64,000 bases of DNA from Psychromonas arctica DSM 14288 (GCF_000482725.1 NZ_AXWP01000030.1:1-64000); one strand, 5' to 3'; shown: positions 18,185 through 28,785, numbered from the stretch's first letter. Notes: generated from the sequence alone by a model not told the origin. Made by a program: numbers and translations.

Positions 18185-19576
18185 CTAACTTACAGCCAAC
18201 TCTCCTTCAGCTTGAGATAATAACGCAAACTCTTCTTCTGCTGAGCTTGCTACTAAATTATTACGACCAATTAATACGTAATACAGCATGCCCACAGCAA
18301 ATAATGCCAATGTAAAATAAAAAGCTCTTACGTCATAGGCATAGACACCGGTTAGTGCAAGTAAAGACAATACAAATGAAGTACCTGAAGTCACCATACC
18401 ACCCGGCGTTTTATAAGGGCGATTTAAATTAGGTTGTTTAATACGTAACAATATATGGCTACCCGACATCATGGCATAAGATACCGTTGCACCTACTACA
18501 GCCATTGATAACATCAAGTCACCTTCGCCGGTTAATGATAATAGAAAACCTAAAATCCCAGGGAAAATTAACGAACGAACAGGTACTTTACGTTTGCTAG
18601 TTAATGATAATTTTTGTGGTAAATAACCTGCACGAGATAATGCAAATACCAAGCGGCTATAACCATAAATAATCGAGAAGAATGACGCAACTAAGCCTGC
18701 TAAACCTAACACGTTAACAACAGTAGCAAGGTTAGTATTACCCGTCATATTCAGCGCATCTACTAATGGTACCGCACTTGAGCCAGTTGCCTCTGCACCA
18801 GCAGCTCCAGCCACCAGCACCACCACTAATGTTGCAGTCCCTAATAAAAAGATCATGGCTGCAATAATCCCTTTAGGCACGTCTTTAGCTGGATCTTTTG
18901 CTTCCTCTGCAGCCAGCGGTACGCCTTCAACAGCTAAAAATAACCACATTGCAAAAGGTAATGCAGCCCAAACACCGTAATAGCCCATCGGTAAAAACTC
19001 AGTACCGTTGGCAAGTGGTGCAACATCAAATAAATTTTCGCTATTAAAAGCAGGTAATAGAACCACCCCAGTCGCAATAATAGCAATCACCGCTAATGCA
19101 CTGATCACCATCATTACTTTCAACGCTTCGCCAGCACCAAAAATATGAATACCTACAAAAATCAGATAAAAAACAGCATAAACAATGGGACCATCCATGC
19201 CAATTAGTTCATTTACAGCAGAACCAATAAAAATAACAATGGCAGCAGGCGCCAGTGTATATTCAATTAACACAGCCAATCCAGTAAGGTAGCCACCAAC
19301 AGGTCCCATAGCCTGACGAGCAAAACTATAACCACCACCAGCCGCAGGAATGGCAGAGGACATCTCAGCTAATGATAAGACTAAGGTTAAATACATTACC
19401 CCCATTAAAACAGCGGCAATAACAAAACCACCCCATCCAGCTTGTGCGATACCAAAGTTCCATCCAGCAAAATCACCTGAAATAACATATGAAACACCTA
19501 GACCCGCAAGTAAGATCCAACCCGCAGCTCCTTTTTTTAACTGTCTTTGAGCAAGATACTCTTTATTAGTAGACAT
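18185..19576 (-). CDS. eat: ethanolamine permease, APC superfamily
   Basis: A 463-residue amino acid/polyamine/organocation permease with about 12 transmembrane helices. Motifs include the GDFAGWNFG entry region, PAAGGGYSFARQAMGP in TM2-loop and WLFLAVEGVPLAAEEAKDPAKDVPKG, the pattern of the proton-linked ethanolamine permease subfamily (Eat/YfmO-like, TIGR00908 type). It lies 29 bases beyond eutC on the same strand with its own AAGGAAG ribosome site, so it should supply the substrate of EutBC. The symbol eat follows non-enteric genomes and is tentative. Confidence 0.85.
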   Translation of the reverse strand: MSTNKEYLAQRQLKKGAAGWILLAGLGVSYVISGDFAGWNFGIAQAGWGGFVIAAVLMGVMYLTLVLSLAEMSSAIPAAGGGYSFARQAMGPVGGYLTGLAVLIEYTLAPAAIVIFIGSAVNELIGMDGPIVYAVFYLIFVGIHIFGAGEALKVMMVISALAVIAIIATGVVLLPAFNSENLFDVAPLANGTEFLPMGYYGVWAALPFAMWLFLAVEGVPLAAEEAKDPAKDVPKGIIAAMIFLLGTATLVVVLVAGAAGAEATGSSAVPLVDALNMTGNTNLATVVNVLGLAGLVASFFSIIYGYSRLVFALSRAGYLPQKLSLTSKRKVPVRSLIFPGILGFLLSLTGEGDLMLSMAVVGATVSYAMMSGSHILLRIKQPNLNRPYKTPGGMVTSGTSFVLSLLALTGVYAYDVRAFYFTLALFAVGMLYYVLIGRNNLVASSAEEEFALLSQAEGELAVS

Positions 19577-19605
19577 AAGACTTCCTTTTTATTGTGGTTA
19601 GATAA

Positions 19606-20547
19606 TTAATGATTAATCGGTAAATCGTTGTTATCACTGGTCAAACAGAAATACTGTTGTTCAGTGTTATCGAGTAACGAATCTTGTGAGCGATCTTTTA
19701 AGTTCACACCAGATAAAGATCTTCGTTTAGATTCGCTTAATAAATAATGACTTTTATGCACTGCAGCATCGTATTGCAGACCCTGAGGTCTGATATTAGA
19801 AATACAATTTCGTAGGGAGTCTTCAATGCCACGTTTGGCATTCCATGTCATATATAACCCCATGCTATCTGGCGAGCTTAAGCCTGGACGCTCACCAATT
19901 AATAAAACAACTTGCTTTGCATTTAAGGTTTCACAGACATCATCCCCTACCGCTACTCGCCCCTGTTGCACAACACAAATAGGCGCAATATGCCATTGAG
20001 GAACGCTTTTAAGCCTTCCTTTTGCTGCGTCTTCTTGCTCACCTTGTAGATCACTGTCTTGATGTAAGCGATGGATTAATTTCTGTAAAAAAGGCAATGC
20101 GTGATGGCTAATTGCATATGAAGACAAACCGTCTGCAATCACAAAAACCAAATCATAGGGGCGAGTATCTGAAGCAGGCTTTAAAGCAGACATTGAGGCA
20201 TCATCTAACTGCCTCCCCAAATCAGGACGTTGCAAATACTCGATTCTATCCTTTGCTTTGCTATGAAGTTTATAGAGTGGTAAATAAGGCTTTAATAATT
20301 CACACTGGGCAAACTCTTCAGCTAACTGATTGACGTCTAAAGGAACGTGAACAGCATCCATTGCTTGAGCGTGAGAAAGTTGAAAACGCATTAATTCCGC
20401 TGTTGGAATACTGGTACCAACACGCCCTAAACCAATACGAGCATCGGTAAATTGACGTAACTTTTGCCACGCATCTTGATGCACTATTTCTTCACTTTCA
20501 TCTATTTCAACGGGATCAGTTGGCTTATTAGATTTACTGTAATTCAT
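19606..20547 (-). CDS. eutC: ethanolamine ammonia-lyase small subunit
   Basis: A 313-residue subunit of the adenosylcobalamin-dependent lyase that splits ethanolamine into acetaldehyde and ammonia. Recognisable blocks are DARIGLGRVGTSIPTAELMRFQLSHAQA, which contributes to substrate and cofactor contacts, VFVIADGLSSYAI, and VLLIGERPGLSSPDSMGLY. The start overlaps the eutB stop by four bases. The first 25 residues are an acidic extension as in other family members; no microcompartment-targeting peptide can be claimed because no shell genes are present. Confidence 0.93.
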   Translation of the reverse strand: MNYSKSNKPTDPVEIDESEEIVHQDAWQKLRQFTDARIGLGRVGTSIPTAELMRFQLSHAQAMDAVHVPLDVNQLAEEFAQCELLKPYLPLYKLHSKAKDRIEYLQRPDLGRQLDDASMSALKPASDTRPYDLVFVIADGLSSYAISHHALPFLQKLIHRLHQDSDLQGEQEDAAKGRLKSVPQWHIAPICVVQQGRVAVGDDVCETLNAKQVVLLIGERPGLSSPDSMGLYMTWNAKRGIEDSLRNCISNIRPQGLQYDAAVHKSHYLLSESKRRSLSGVNLKDRSQDSLLDNTEQQYFCLTSDNNDLPINH

Positions 20548-21944
20548 GACAACTCCTTAATCATTTTAAGTGGTTGAGCAAAGCTATCCGGTAATTTTTT
20601 ATTCAGTTGAGTCAGGTTATCTGTACCTGATATTTGCATCTTGTTAAGCCATTGGTCGAACTCTGGAGCGGGGCGTAAGCCCAATACTTGGCGCGCATAC
20701 AATGCATCGTGAAAAGAAGTGGTTTGATAATTAAGCATGATGTCGTCTGAGCCGGGGATCCCCATGATAAAGGAACATTCAGCCACACCTAATAGTGTGA
20801 GTAGGTTATCCATATCATTTTGATCCGCGTAGGCATGATTGGTATAACAAATATCGCAGCCCATCGGCAATCCTAGTAGCTTTCCACAAAAGTGGTCTTC
20901 TAAACCCGCTCGAATAATTTGCTTACCATCAAAAAGATACTCAGGGCCAATAAATCCGACCACGGTATTGACCAATAATGGCTTAAATTTACGAGCTACC
21001 GCATAGGCACGAGCTTCACAGGTTTGCTGGTCAACACCATGATGACCATTGGCAGAAAGAGCGCTGCCCTGCCCAGTTTCAAAATACATCACATTATTGC
21101 CAATAGTGCCGCGCTTTAACTCTAGTGCCGCTTTATGCGCTTCATCTAGCACATTAAGATTGACGCCAAATCCTTGATTGGTGGCTTCTGTGCCGCCTAT
21201 TGATTGAAAAACAAGGTCAACTGGTGCACCTAGCTCTATCGCTTCAATGGTATTAGTGACATGTGTTAACACACAAGATTGTGTAGGAATTTCATAGTGT
21301 TGAATAACATCATCCATCAACTTCATTAATTTAACCGCTTGTGAGACACTGTCTGTAGCAGGATTAATCCCTAAAACTGCATCACCGCTGCCGTACATTA
21401 AGCCATCAAAAATAGTGGCGGCAATGCCATTAACATCATCTGTAGGGTGGTTGGGTTGTAAACGGGTAGAAAGATGCCCCGGTAAGCCAATCGTGTTGCG
21501 AAATTGCGTCGTAATATTGCACTTTTTAGCAACTAAAATTAAATCTTGATTGCGCATTATTTTGCTCACCGCAGCAACCATCTCAGGTGTAATACCCGCT
21601 CTAATCCGCTTAAAGTCAACTTCTGTTATCGTTTCTTGTAATAGCCAATTGCGAAAATCGCCTACTGTCAAATGTGCGACTTCTGCAAATGCAATGGCAT
21701 CGTGTTCATCAATAATAAGACGAGTGATTTCATCACTTTCATAGGGGATTAATGTTTCTTGTAAAAATGTACTTAATGGTAAGTCTGCTAATAACATTTG
21801 TGCGACAACACGTTGCTCCGATGAAAGCGCTGCCACGCCAGCCAGTTGATCGCCGGAGCGCATTGGTGATGCTTTGGCCATCAAATCAGCAAGATCACTA
21901 AATTTATAAACATGGCTACCCAGCTGATAACGGTAATTGGACAT
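20544..21944 (-). CDS. eutB: ethanolamine ammonia-lyase large subunit
   Basis: A 466-residue TIM-barrel catalytic subunit that binds ethanolamine and the upper face of coenzyme B12. Diagnostic blocks include LPGHLSTRLQPNHPTDD, DAVLGINPATDSV, FQSIGGTEATNQGFGVNL and GLPMGCDICYTNHA. ATG at 21944 is chosen because GAGG lies eight bases upstream; the in-frame ATG at 21980 has no ribosome site. It heads eutB-eutC-permease. Neither the reactivase eutA nor an acetaldehyde dehydrogenase is in the window, so those must lie elsewhere. Confidence 0.95.
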   Translation of the reverse strand: MSNYRYQLGSHVYKFSDLADLMAKASPMRSGDQLAGVAALSSEQRVVAQMLLADLPLSTFLQETLIPYESDEITRLIIDEHDAIAFAEVAHLTVGDFRNWLLQETITEVDFKRIRAGITPEMVAAVSKIMRNQDLILVAKKCNITTQFRNTIGLPGHLSTRLQPNHPTDDVNGIAATIFDGLMYGSGDAVLGINPATDSVSQAVKLMKLMDDVIQHYEIPTQSCVLTHVTNTIEAIELGAPVDLVFQSIGGTEATNQGFGVNLNVLDEAHKAALELKRGTIGNNVMYFETGQGSALSANGHHGVDQQTCEARAYAVARKFKPLLVNTVVGFIGPEYLFDGKQIIRAGLEDHFCGKLLGLPMGCDICYTNHAYADQNDMDNLLTLLGVAECSFIMGIPGSDDIMLNYQTTSFHDALYARQVLGLRPAPEFDQWLNKMQISGTDNLTQLNKKLPDSFAQPLKMIKELS

Positions 21945-21970
21945 ATAAAAGACCTCAAAAATAAAATTGG

Positions 21971-22044
21971 GCGCAAACATTGCAAACTAGATAAGTAATA
22001 ATTAGCGAGGATCATTCCAATTGAGTGACGCTATTGCGCAAACA
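21971..22044. promoter_or_regulatory. direct repeats in the eutB/araC divergent region
   Basis: GCGCAAACA occurs exactly at 21971-21979 and 22036-22044, 65 bases apart, about six helical turns, on the same strand. AraC-family activators bind direct repeats, so these are candidate operators for the adjacent regulator. Assignment is inference. Confidence 0.4.
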
Positions 22045-22102
22045 ATAAAAAACATTTAAAACAGAAGGTTACATTTGAGTTGCATCAAATTAAGGCATCA
22101 AG

Positions 22103-23176
22103 ATGAAAAGTGAAAAGTTAAAATTTTTAGAGCAGCACCAAGGTAGTACTACCTCTGCACTAGAGAGGTGCAAATCATTTACTTTTGACGTGAACCAACA
22201 AGCCGAAAGTTTGGTGCAATGGGAACAACGATACAATCAACATAGTAGTGGAACTTTTAGCGGTTATTTAGATGAATTGAAATTAGCGGGTATCCATTTT
22301 TTTGAAGAATTCACCAACCGGACATTACTACAACAATGCGCAGTAAAAGACGATAATTTATGGTTAGGTTTTTCGTTACAGACGCAGCGTCCAAAAATTA
22401 ACAATTATGAAATAGAAGCAGGTCAAATAATGACACGCCCATCAGGCGTTGAATTTGAGTTATTCACTCCCGCCGACTTTCATATTTATGGTTTAGTTGT
22501 GAACAAAAAAAGCATAAGCCAAGAAATGGTTGGCCCTGATCAAGCATTATGGGAAAACCGAGATAATACAATGCAAGCTTCTGTACCCAATCATTATGTA
22601 AGTTATGAACTCGCTAAACTAATTAGTTTACTACTCAATAATAACAATTCACCAAGTGGAAAAAATAGCATTATCAATGCACATAACCTGTCTCGCTTAA
22701 CCACTTTAAAGCCCTTGATTAGATCTAAAGTTGCCGACCTACTGGCTCAAACTGAGTATTCAAATGAACAATATATTGGTCACTACCAAACCACGCAAAG
22801 AGTGATTACAGAGATCACCAACTATATTAAGCAGACCAATCATTACCCATTAACGATCACCGAATTATGTCAAATTGCTCATGTCAGCAGACGATCATTA
22901 CAGTATTGTTTTGAGCAAGGTTTAGGTATCTCCCCCATACAATATATAAGAGAATGCCGTCTCAATGAAATAAGGCGCATTTTATTAAGTAGTGAACAAC
23001 AGATTACAATTGCTGACCTTGCATTAAATTTTGGATTTTTTCACCTTGGCACTTTTAATGCTCAATACAAACAATTATTTGCAGAAACTCCGACTCAAAC
23101 ATTGCAACGTTCAGAACGCTACCAAGATGCCAACATCAGCAAAAATACATTAAAGCCCTCAATTATTGATAAGTAA
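22103..23176 (+). CDS. AraC-family regulator, EutR-like
   Basis: A 357-residue regulator with a variable N-terminal sensing half and a C-terminal AraC/XylS double helix-turn-helix: ITELCQIAHVSRRSLQYCFEQGLGISPIQYIRECRLNEIRR, then IADLALNFGFFHLGTFNAQYKQLFAETP. Divergent placement 158 bases from eutB makes ethanolamine-dependent activation of eutBC and the permease the obvious role, as EutR does with ethanolamine plus B12 in enterics. AAGG lies seven bases upstream of ATG. The effector is inferred from context. Confidence 0.82.
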   Translation: MKSEKLKFLEQHQGSTTSALERCKSFTFDVNQQAESLVQWEQRYNQHSSGTFSGYLDELKLAGIHFFEEFTNRTLLQQCAVKDDNLWLGFSLQTQRPKINNYEIEAGQIMTRPSGVEFELFTPADFHIYGLVVNKKSISQEMVGPDQALWENRDNTMQASVPNHYVSYELAKLISLLLNNNNSPSGKNSIINAHNLSRLTTLKPLIRSKVADLLAQTEYSNEQYIGHYQTTQRVITEITNYIKQTNHYPLTITELCQIAHVSRRSLQYCFEQGLGISPIQYIRECRLNEIRRILLSSEQQITIADLALNFGFFHLGTFNAQYKQLFAETPTQTLQRSERYQDANISKNTLKPSIIDK

Positions 23177-23259
23177 GCATTAACGTTTATGAATTGCACT
23201 CTTTAATCTACTATTGCTATGCTATTATATTGATTCTTTCACTGAAAAAGTACGTAACT

Positions 23260-23727
23260 ATGTCAATAACGCATTCAACAATGCCACCAATAAAGCCATC
23301 TCCACTACTTGCTCGCGCTATCGATATTTGTAAAGCTAACAACGTACGTTTTACCGCAGTACGACAACAAGTCTTCACTCTAATGGCTGAACATAAAGGC
23401 GCGATCACGGCATATGAGTTATTAGAGCAATTACAAGCATTTGATAGCAAAGCTAAGCCACCGACTATTTATCGTGCATTAGAGTTTTTATTAGAAAACC
23501 ACTTTATTCATCGTATAGAATCTTTAAATTCTTATTTAATGTGTTGTCATTTAGGTTGCGAACATGCGATGCAATTATTGATCTGTAATAAGTGTAAAAA
23601 GGTCATTGAATTGAGTGATCCTGTTATTGATGAGGCATTTTCTGAGAAAGCTTCACAGTTTGGCTTTAAAATTACCAATAAAGTATTAGAAGCGCATGGA
23701 ATTTGTGAAACCTGCCTCTATAATTAG
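23260..23727 (+). CDS. zur: zinc uptake regulator Zur (Fur family)
   Basis: A 155-residue Fur-family repressor. The winged helix contains RFTAVRQQVFTLMAEHKGAITAYELL and PPTIYRALEFLLENHFIHRIESLNSYL; two structural Cys pairs are CNKC and the C-terminal CETC, and AHGICETC with MCCHLGCEH supplies the regulatory metal ligands. These match Zur better than Fur (PxAKPPTxYRALxFLL, EAHGxCxxC). I start at ATG 23260, since the upstream in-frame extension from TTG 23194 reads like non-coding sequence; ATG at 23281 is another option. It would repress zinc uptake genes when zinc is ample. Confidence 0.88.
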   Translation: MSITHSTMPPIKPSPLLARAIDICKANNVRFTAVRQQVFTLMAEHKGAITAYELLEQLQAFDSKAKPPTIYRALEFLLENHFIHRIESLNSYLMCCHLGCEHAMQLLICNKCKKVIELSDPVIDEAFSEKASQFGFKITNKVLEAHGICETCLYN

Positions 23728-23775
23728 TAGCATAAAAAATTAACCCACTTAATCATTATGAGCAGTAATTAAACT

Positions 23776-24246
23776 ATGAATGCAGAATTTGTTAACCCGT
23801 TTTTATCCTCATTTATTAACGTATTAAAAACCATGGCGATGCTAGATATTAAACCAGGACGCCCGAGCTTAAAAAAAGATACAGTCGCGCGTGGTGATGT
23901 TTCTGGATTAATTGGTATGGTTGGCCCAACGACTTCAGGATCATTTTCAATTAGTTTTGAGAGAGAATTAGCATTAAATGTATTTGAAATGATGGTTGGT
24001 GAAAAAATCGAGGATATCTCTGATGATATTACGGATATGGTGGGTGAAATCACCAACATGGTAGCAGGTGGTGCCAAGCGTCAATTGGGTGAAAAAGGCT
24101 TTGAATTTGACATGGCAACACCTATTGTTGTTACCGGTGAAAACCATTCGATTAGTCATCAAGTTAATGGCTCTAAAGTATTAATGCCTTTTAAATCTGA
24201 TAAAGGTAATGCCTATATCGAGATTTGTTTTACCAAACCGAATTAA
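23776..24246 (+). CDS. CheX-family chemotaxis phosphatase
   Basis: A 156-residue protein of the CheC/CheX/FliY fold. The active helix reads DMVGEITNMVAGGAK, providing the E-x-x-N pair that attacks phospho-Asp of CheY. A second CheC-like helix is absent, fitting CheX, which acts as a dimer. It lies 49 bases after zur on the same strand; a functional link is not evident. It may act on a CheY-like receiver encoded outside this window. Confidence 0.82.
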   Translation: MNAEFVNPFLSSFINVLKTMAMLDIKPGRPSLKKDTVARGDVSGLIGMVGPTTSGSFSISFERELALNVFEMMVGEKIEDISDDITDMVGEITNMVAGGAKRQLGEKGFEFDMATPIVVTGENHSISHQVNGSKVLMPFKSDKGNAYIEICFTKPN

Positions 24247-24314
24247 TCCCATTCGCCTCCTTTGAGTTTACCTATGGTGTCATTCTGCACCCAAAATATA
24301 CCTAAAAAATAGCC

Positions 24315-24351
24315 AAAAAAAACCCTCAATACACGCAACACATATTGAGGG
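24315..24351 (-). terminator. intrinsic terminator of polA
   Basis: On the minus strand CCCTCAATA pairs with TATTGAGGG and is followed by TTTTTTTT. It is about 75 bases past the polA stop. The same stem may weakly stop the plus-strand cheX transcript. Confidence 0.85.
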
Positions 24352-24423
24352 GAATAAGAAGAAAGCATGGACAATGTTATATCTTCATATTATTTGTCCT
24401 GTAAATTTTAATTAAGTTCAAAA

Positions 24424-27222
24424 TTAATGTGCTTCATCCCAATTATCTCCAACATCTGCATCCGCAATTAATGGCACATCTAATGCTGCAGCGCTGGCCA
24501 TAATCGCTTGGATCTCTTTTGTATACTCGGTAACAAACTGCTCTTTAATAGCAAATACCAATTCATCGTGGACTTGCATTAATATTTGTACCGCACCATC
24601 CGGCTTTTGTTTCACCCACTCAGCCATTTTGATCATCGCTTTTTTGATAATATCAGCTGCGGTACCTTGCATCGGTGCATTGATTGCGGCCCGCTCAGCC
24701 GCCTTCTTCAACATACCATTTTTAGCATTGATATTAGGTAACTGTAGTCGACGTCCAAAAATAGTTTCTACGTAAGCTTTTTCATTAGCAATTAGACGCG
24801 TATCTTCCATATAAGTTAATACTCCAGGGTAGCGACTAAAATAACGATCCATGTAAGTCTGTGCTTCTTGACGACCAATATTTAATTGCTTGGCTAAACC
24901 AAATGCACTCATACCGTAGATTAAACCAAAGTTAATCGCTTTAGCACTACGGCGCTGATCAACGGTCACCTCATCGACACTAACAGAGAACACTTCAGCA
25001 GCAGTTGCTTTATGGATATCTTTACCACTTGAGAAAGCGGCCAATAACCCTTCATCCTGTGATAGATGAGCCATAATACGTAACTCAATTTGGCTATAAT
25101 CGGCAGCCACAATTTTGTATCCAGGTTGAGCAATAAACGCTTGGCGAATGCGGCGTCCTTCACTACTACGAATTGGAATATTTTGTAAATTTGGATCGCT
25201 TGAAGATAAACGTCCTGTGACGGTGACTGCTTGATGATAAGAAGTATGCAGACGACCGGTATCAGCATTAACCATTAACGGTAGTTTATCGGTATAAGTA
25301 GATTTTAATTTACTTAAACCACGATGCTCAATAATCAACTTAGGCAATGGATAAGTTAAAGCTAACTCTTGAAGCACTTCTTCTGCAGTAGACGGTGCAC
25401 CCTTTGGTGTTTTCTTAATAACCGGTATGTTTAACTCTTCAAACAAAATAGTTTGTAGCTGTTTCGGAGAACTTAGATTGAAAGGTTTACCTGCTTCTTC
25501 ATAGGCTAATTCCTCTAACTCTAATAGACGCTTAGCAATTTCAACACTTTGTACACCAAGTAATTTACTATCAATTTCTACACCGCCTCTTTCTATCTCA
25601 GATAAGACGGTTAATAACGGCATTTCTATTTCATCTAATACCTTTAATAACTCAGGTGTTTCTTTTAATCGTGTTTGTAATTCAAGGTGTAAACGCAACG
25701 TAATATCAGCGTCTTCAGCAGCGTAAGGGGCTGCTTCTTTAATCGCAATTTGATTAAACGTAAGTTGTTTCTTACCTTTACCTGCAATATCTTCAAAGCT
25801 GATGCATTTGTGTCCTAGATATTTTAATGCCAAGGTATCCATGTCATGTTTACCAGTGCTATCTAACACATAAGATTCCAGCATCGTATCAAAAGCAATA
25901 CCGCCTAATGTAATACCATGATTCAATAATACGCTGCGATCATATTTAAGGTTTTGTCCCACTTTTTTATATTCATCAGAACTTAATAATGGGGTTAGCA
26001 ATTCAAGCGTTTCAGTTAAGTCTAATTGCGAAGGTGCATCGATATAATCATGTGCTAAAGGCAAGTATGCTGCTTCAATAATAGGAGCAGCTTCTTCCCC
26101 TACATTGGTTTGAATAGCAAAAGAAAGCCCTACAATTTTAGCTTTCATGTAATCTAAGCTAGTAGTTTCAGTATCAAAAGCAAAAACATCTGCCTGTTTT
26201 AATTTTTTAATCCACTGTAACAATTGACCTTTTGTATAAATCGTTTTGTAGCTTTCACGATCAACCATCGATTTAGCAGCTTCTATAGGTGCAATGAATT
26301 GCCCTTCTTGTGATGAAGAAGCTTTTGCTACTAAATTATCACCCGCTAATAATGATGCTAACCAACGCTTAAACTCTAATTTTCCAAACAGCTCAATCAA
26401 TTGATCTGTATCTTGCGGAGAAGGTTTGAAATCTTCATAACCTTGCTCTAATTCAACATCTAACTTAATGGTTGCTAATTGATAAGATAAACGAGCCATA
26501 GCTTCGTTATCTTGCATCTTCTTAGCCATGGTTTTACTACCGCGAAAGCCTAAATCAGCTAACTTATCTAAATTTTCATAAATACAATCCATATCGCCAA
26601 GCCCCTGTAGCATAGCGAGAGCTGTCTTTTCACCCACACCTGGAACGCCAGGAATGTTATCGACTTTATCTCCCATTAACGCAAGGTAATCGATGATCAT
26701 TTCAGGTGGAATACCAAACTTTTCTTTGACCCCTTCAACATCCAGTACGCTATTGGTCATGGTATTAATTAAAAAGGTATGATCATCTACCAGCTGCGCC
26801 ATGTCTTTATCACCAGTACTGATCAGGGTCTTAATCCCCATCTTGCTAGCTTGTAAAGCTAACGTACCGATCACATCATCGGCTTCTACGCCCGGAATAG
26901 TTAAAATAGGCAAACCCATTGCTTTTATTACTGCGTGTAATGGCTCTATTTGACTACGCAAATCATCAGGCATGCTAGGGCGATTAGCTTTATATTCACC
27001 ATACATATCATCACGGAAGGTTTTTCCTTTCGCATCAAAGACCACCACAATATGAGTCGGGCTAAATTGCTTTAATAAACTTTGCAGCATATTGACAACG
27101 CCATAAACAGCGCCGGTCGCTTCGCCTGCAGAATTAGTTAAATGTGGTGGAGAAAAGAAAGCACGGTATAAATAAGAGGACCCATCAACAAGGACAAAGG
27201 GATTTTCAGGAACTACAGCCAT
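24424..27222 (-). CDS. polA: DNA polymerase I
   Basis: A 932-residue repair and Okazaki-fragment polymerase with all three activities. Residues 1-290 are the 5'-3' exonuclease ([43 protein letters not shown]). The 3'-5' proofreading domain keeps its acidic residues ([11 protein letters not shown] near 345). The polymerase domain has [40 protein letters not shown] and QVHDELVF. Length equals E. coli PolA (928). It is monocistronic with a good terminator. Spot 42 RNA, found next to polA in enterics, is not visible downstream. Confidence 0.97.
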   Translation of the reverse strand: MAVVPENPFVLVDGSSYLYRAFFSPPHLTNSAGEATGAVYGVVNMLQSLLKQFSPTHIVVVFDAKGKTFRDDMYGEYKANRPSMPDDLRSQIEPLHAVIKAMGLPILTIPGVEADDVIGTLALQASKMGIKTLISTGDKDMAQLVDDHTFLINTMTNSVLDVEGVKEKFGIPPEMIIDYLALMGDKVDNIPGVPGVGEKTALAMLQGLGDMDCIYENLDKLADLGFRGSKTMAKKMQDNEAMARLSYQLATIKLDVELEQGYEDFKPSPQDTDQLIELFGKLEFKRWLASLLAGDNLVAKASSSQEGQFIAPIEAAKSMVDRESYKTIYTKGQLLQWIKKLKQADVFAFDTETTSLDYMKAKIVGLSFAIQTNVGEEAAPIIEAAYLPLAHDYIDAPSQLDLTETLELLTPLLSSDEYKKVGQNLKYDRSVLLNHGITLGGIAFDTMLESYVLDSTGKHDMDTLALKYLGHKCISFEDIAGKGKKQLTFNQIAIKEAAPYAAEDADITLRLHLELQTRLKETPELLKVLDEIEMPLLTVLSEIERGGVEIDSKLLGVQSVEIAKRLLELEELAYEEAGKPFNLSSPKQLQTILFEELNIPVIKKTPKGAPSTAEEVLQELALTYPLPKLIIEHRGLSKLKSTYTDKLPLMVNADTGRLHTSYHQAVTVTGRLSSSDPNLQNIPIRSSEGRRIRQAFIAQPGYKIVAADYSQIELRIMAHLSQDEGLLAAFSSGKDIHKATAAEVFSVSVDEVTVDQRRSAKAINFGLIYGMSAFGLAKQLNIGRQEAQTYMDRYFSRYPGVLTYMEDTRLIANEKAYVETIFGRRLQLPNINAKNGMLKKAAERAAINAPMQGTAADIIKKAMIKMAEWVKQKPDGAVQILMQVHDELVFAIKEQFVTEYTKEIQAIMASAAALDVPLIADADVGDNWDEAH

Positions 27223-27538
27223 AGATTAACTACCAATCAGATAAAATTGTTACCTAGTATACCTACACGACATAAAATAGTGATCACGTTTTATTATATT
27301 GTCATCGACAAACGGCAAGTTATTAAAAAAGGCAAAGTAAAAAGTGCTAACCAATAGTAGAAATTAGCTATTAATTATCACCTACTAATAGGTATTAGCG
27401 GAAAATAAACATTTACTTTCAACATGGAACAATCTGTGGATAACTCTGTTAATGAATTTGTTGAAAATTTGAGGTAGCACAAAACATTGAAATTAAACTT
27501 TATCTTTCAAGTAGATAGAGGTGAAATAAAAATGAAAA
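27223..27538. other. intergenic region upstream of polA
   Basis: AT-rich with the polA promoter side. It contains one exact DnaA-box sequence TGTGGATAA at 27435-27443, which as a single copy may be chance. No gene seen. Confidence 0.35.
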
Positions 27539-27569
27539 ATGCACATTCAACAATTTATTGAATGTGCAT
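27539..27569 (-). terminator. terminator of acyltransferase gene
   Basis: ATGCACATTCA pairs with TGAATGTGCAT; on the minus strand TTTTCATTTTTA follows. It lies about 35 bases past the acyltransferase stop. Confidence 0.8.
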
Positions 27570-27602
27570 AACAAATAGAGTAAATCAGTTATTTAGTGGC
27601 AA

Positions 27603-28712
27603 TTAGCTTGTGTAATGCCCTACAGGGTTTGCGTACATTTTTAATACGGTATCCTGCAACTCTGGTTTTATCGCTTGAATACGAGCCTTAAAGGCAGCAA
27701 TTTCTTCTGCAGGAATATTATCAACATCTTGCTCGGCAGCTATCAAATTAGAAGGGTGTAAAAAGTAGTTCTGATAAATTTGAGCATCAATCTCTTCTGC
27801 TACTTGATCTGCATTTTCAAACTCACTTTGCAAAGGAGTACCGAATGAAACATGTACATGACCTTTTTGCCCTATAATACCGCTAACAATACTCTCGATA
27901 TCTTCAAATTCAGTTTTTTTGTATTCTCCAAACTCTGCTTTTTCATATAACTCACGTGCTTTTTGTTGATCGCAGGGATCTAGCTCGTAAGAAACAGCAA
28001 CGGGAACAATATTTAAAGAATTAATATATTCAGCAAAAGGTATTTTTTGTTTTTTACCATTCACATAAAACATTTTAATAATTGCAGGATCTGTTTTGTC
28101 AAAGCCATCCTTTGCACGTCCCTCTTTTTGTGCAATCCAAATACTGCTGTCTTGTTTTAGGGAATTACAAATATAATCTGATAAATGCGATAAGGATTTC
28201 ATCATTTCACGCACGCCAACCACGGAACGTTTCACAATAAAGCTTTTATTCATACGCATTAAATCTGAAACAAATGGTTTACTAAGTAAATTATCACCTA
28301 TCGCAATACGTACTGTTTTAAAATCCTCTGAATACAAAGCCCAGTTAACAAAAGAAGGGTCCATGGCAATATCACGATGATTGGACACAAACAAATAATT
28401 TTTAGTCGCATCTAAATTTTCTAATCCAGAATAAGTGAAATTAGTCGTGGTTGAGTCAATCATGCGCTGTACATAACGTCCCATGATCTTTTGCATTTGA
28501 TCAATACTATTAATTTTTCGCCATTTATACAGTAAATATTGTCGCACTAAGGGTTTAAGCGCAAAACCCAAATATTTTGATAGCTTAGGAAAACGAAAAC
28601 TTAATATCGCATCAATAAACTCTTCGCTATTAATGACACGCTTGATCGCGGGTTGTATCTCTTGGTCATTATATGGGCGAATATCACTAAACTTATCGAT
28701 GTTACTTGGCAT
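27603..28712 (-). CDS. PlsC-like glycerolipid acyltransferase
   Basis: A 369-residue acyltransferase. The catalytic HX4D motif is in FVSNHRDIAMDPSF and the later acyltransferase block is WIAQKEGRAKDGFDKTDPAI, which resembles the glycerol-phosphate acyltransferase family rather than a minimal PlsC. There is no clear transmembrane anchor, so the protein is cytoplasmic or peripherally bound. Probable role: acylation of lysophosphatidate or a related lipid acceptor. It shares its strand with the HDOD gene 74 bases upstream. The exact substrate is not known. Confidence 0.78.
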   Translation of the reverse strand: MPSNIDKFSDIRPYNDQEIQPAIKRVINSEEFIDAILSFRFPKLSKYLGFALKPLVRQYLLYKWRKINSIDQMQKIMGRYVQRMIDSTTTNFTYSGLENLDATKNYLFVSNHRDIAMDPSFVNWALYSEDFKTVRIAIGDNLLSKPFVSDLMRMNKSFIVKRSVVGVREMMKSLSHLSDYICNSLKQDSSIWIAQKEGRAKDGFDKTDPAIIKMFYVNGKKQKIPFAEYINSLNIVPVAVSYELDPCDQQKARELYEKAEFGEYKKTEFEDIESIVSGIIGQKGHVHVSFGTPLQSEFENADQVAEEIDAQIYQNYFLHPSNLIAAEQDVDNIPAEEIAAFKARIQAIKPELQDTVLKMYANPVGHYTS

Positions 28713-28785
28713 GTTTTAATTCTCTATAAAATGGATGACGTATTTTACACGATTTTGGCTATTTCAGCGAGCATATTTCAAACAT

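Noticed and set aside
23194-23259. TTG-initiated extension of Zur
   Set aside because: Hydrophobic sequence unlike Zur proteins; ATG at 23260 gives the family length.
24247-24423. Spot 42 RNA next to polA
   Set aside because: Looked for the conserved 5' end and terminator of spf downstream of polA; only the polA terminator is present.
27435-27443. Exact DnaA box TGTGGATAA upstream of polA
   Set aside because: A single nine-base match is expected by chance about every 130 kb on both strands; no cluster, AT-rich unwinding element or gidA/mnmG neighbours indicate an origin.
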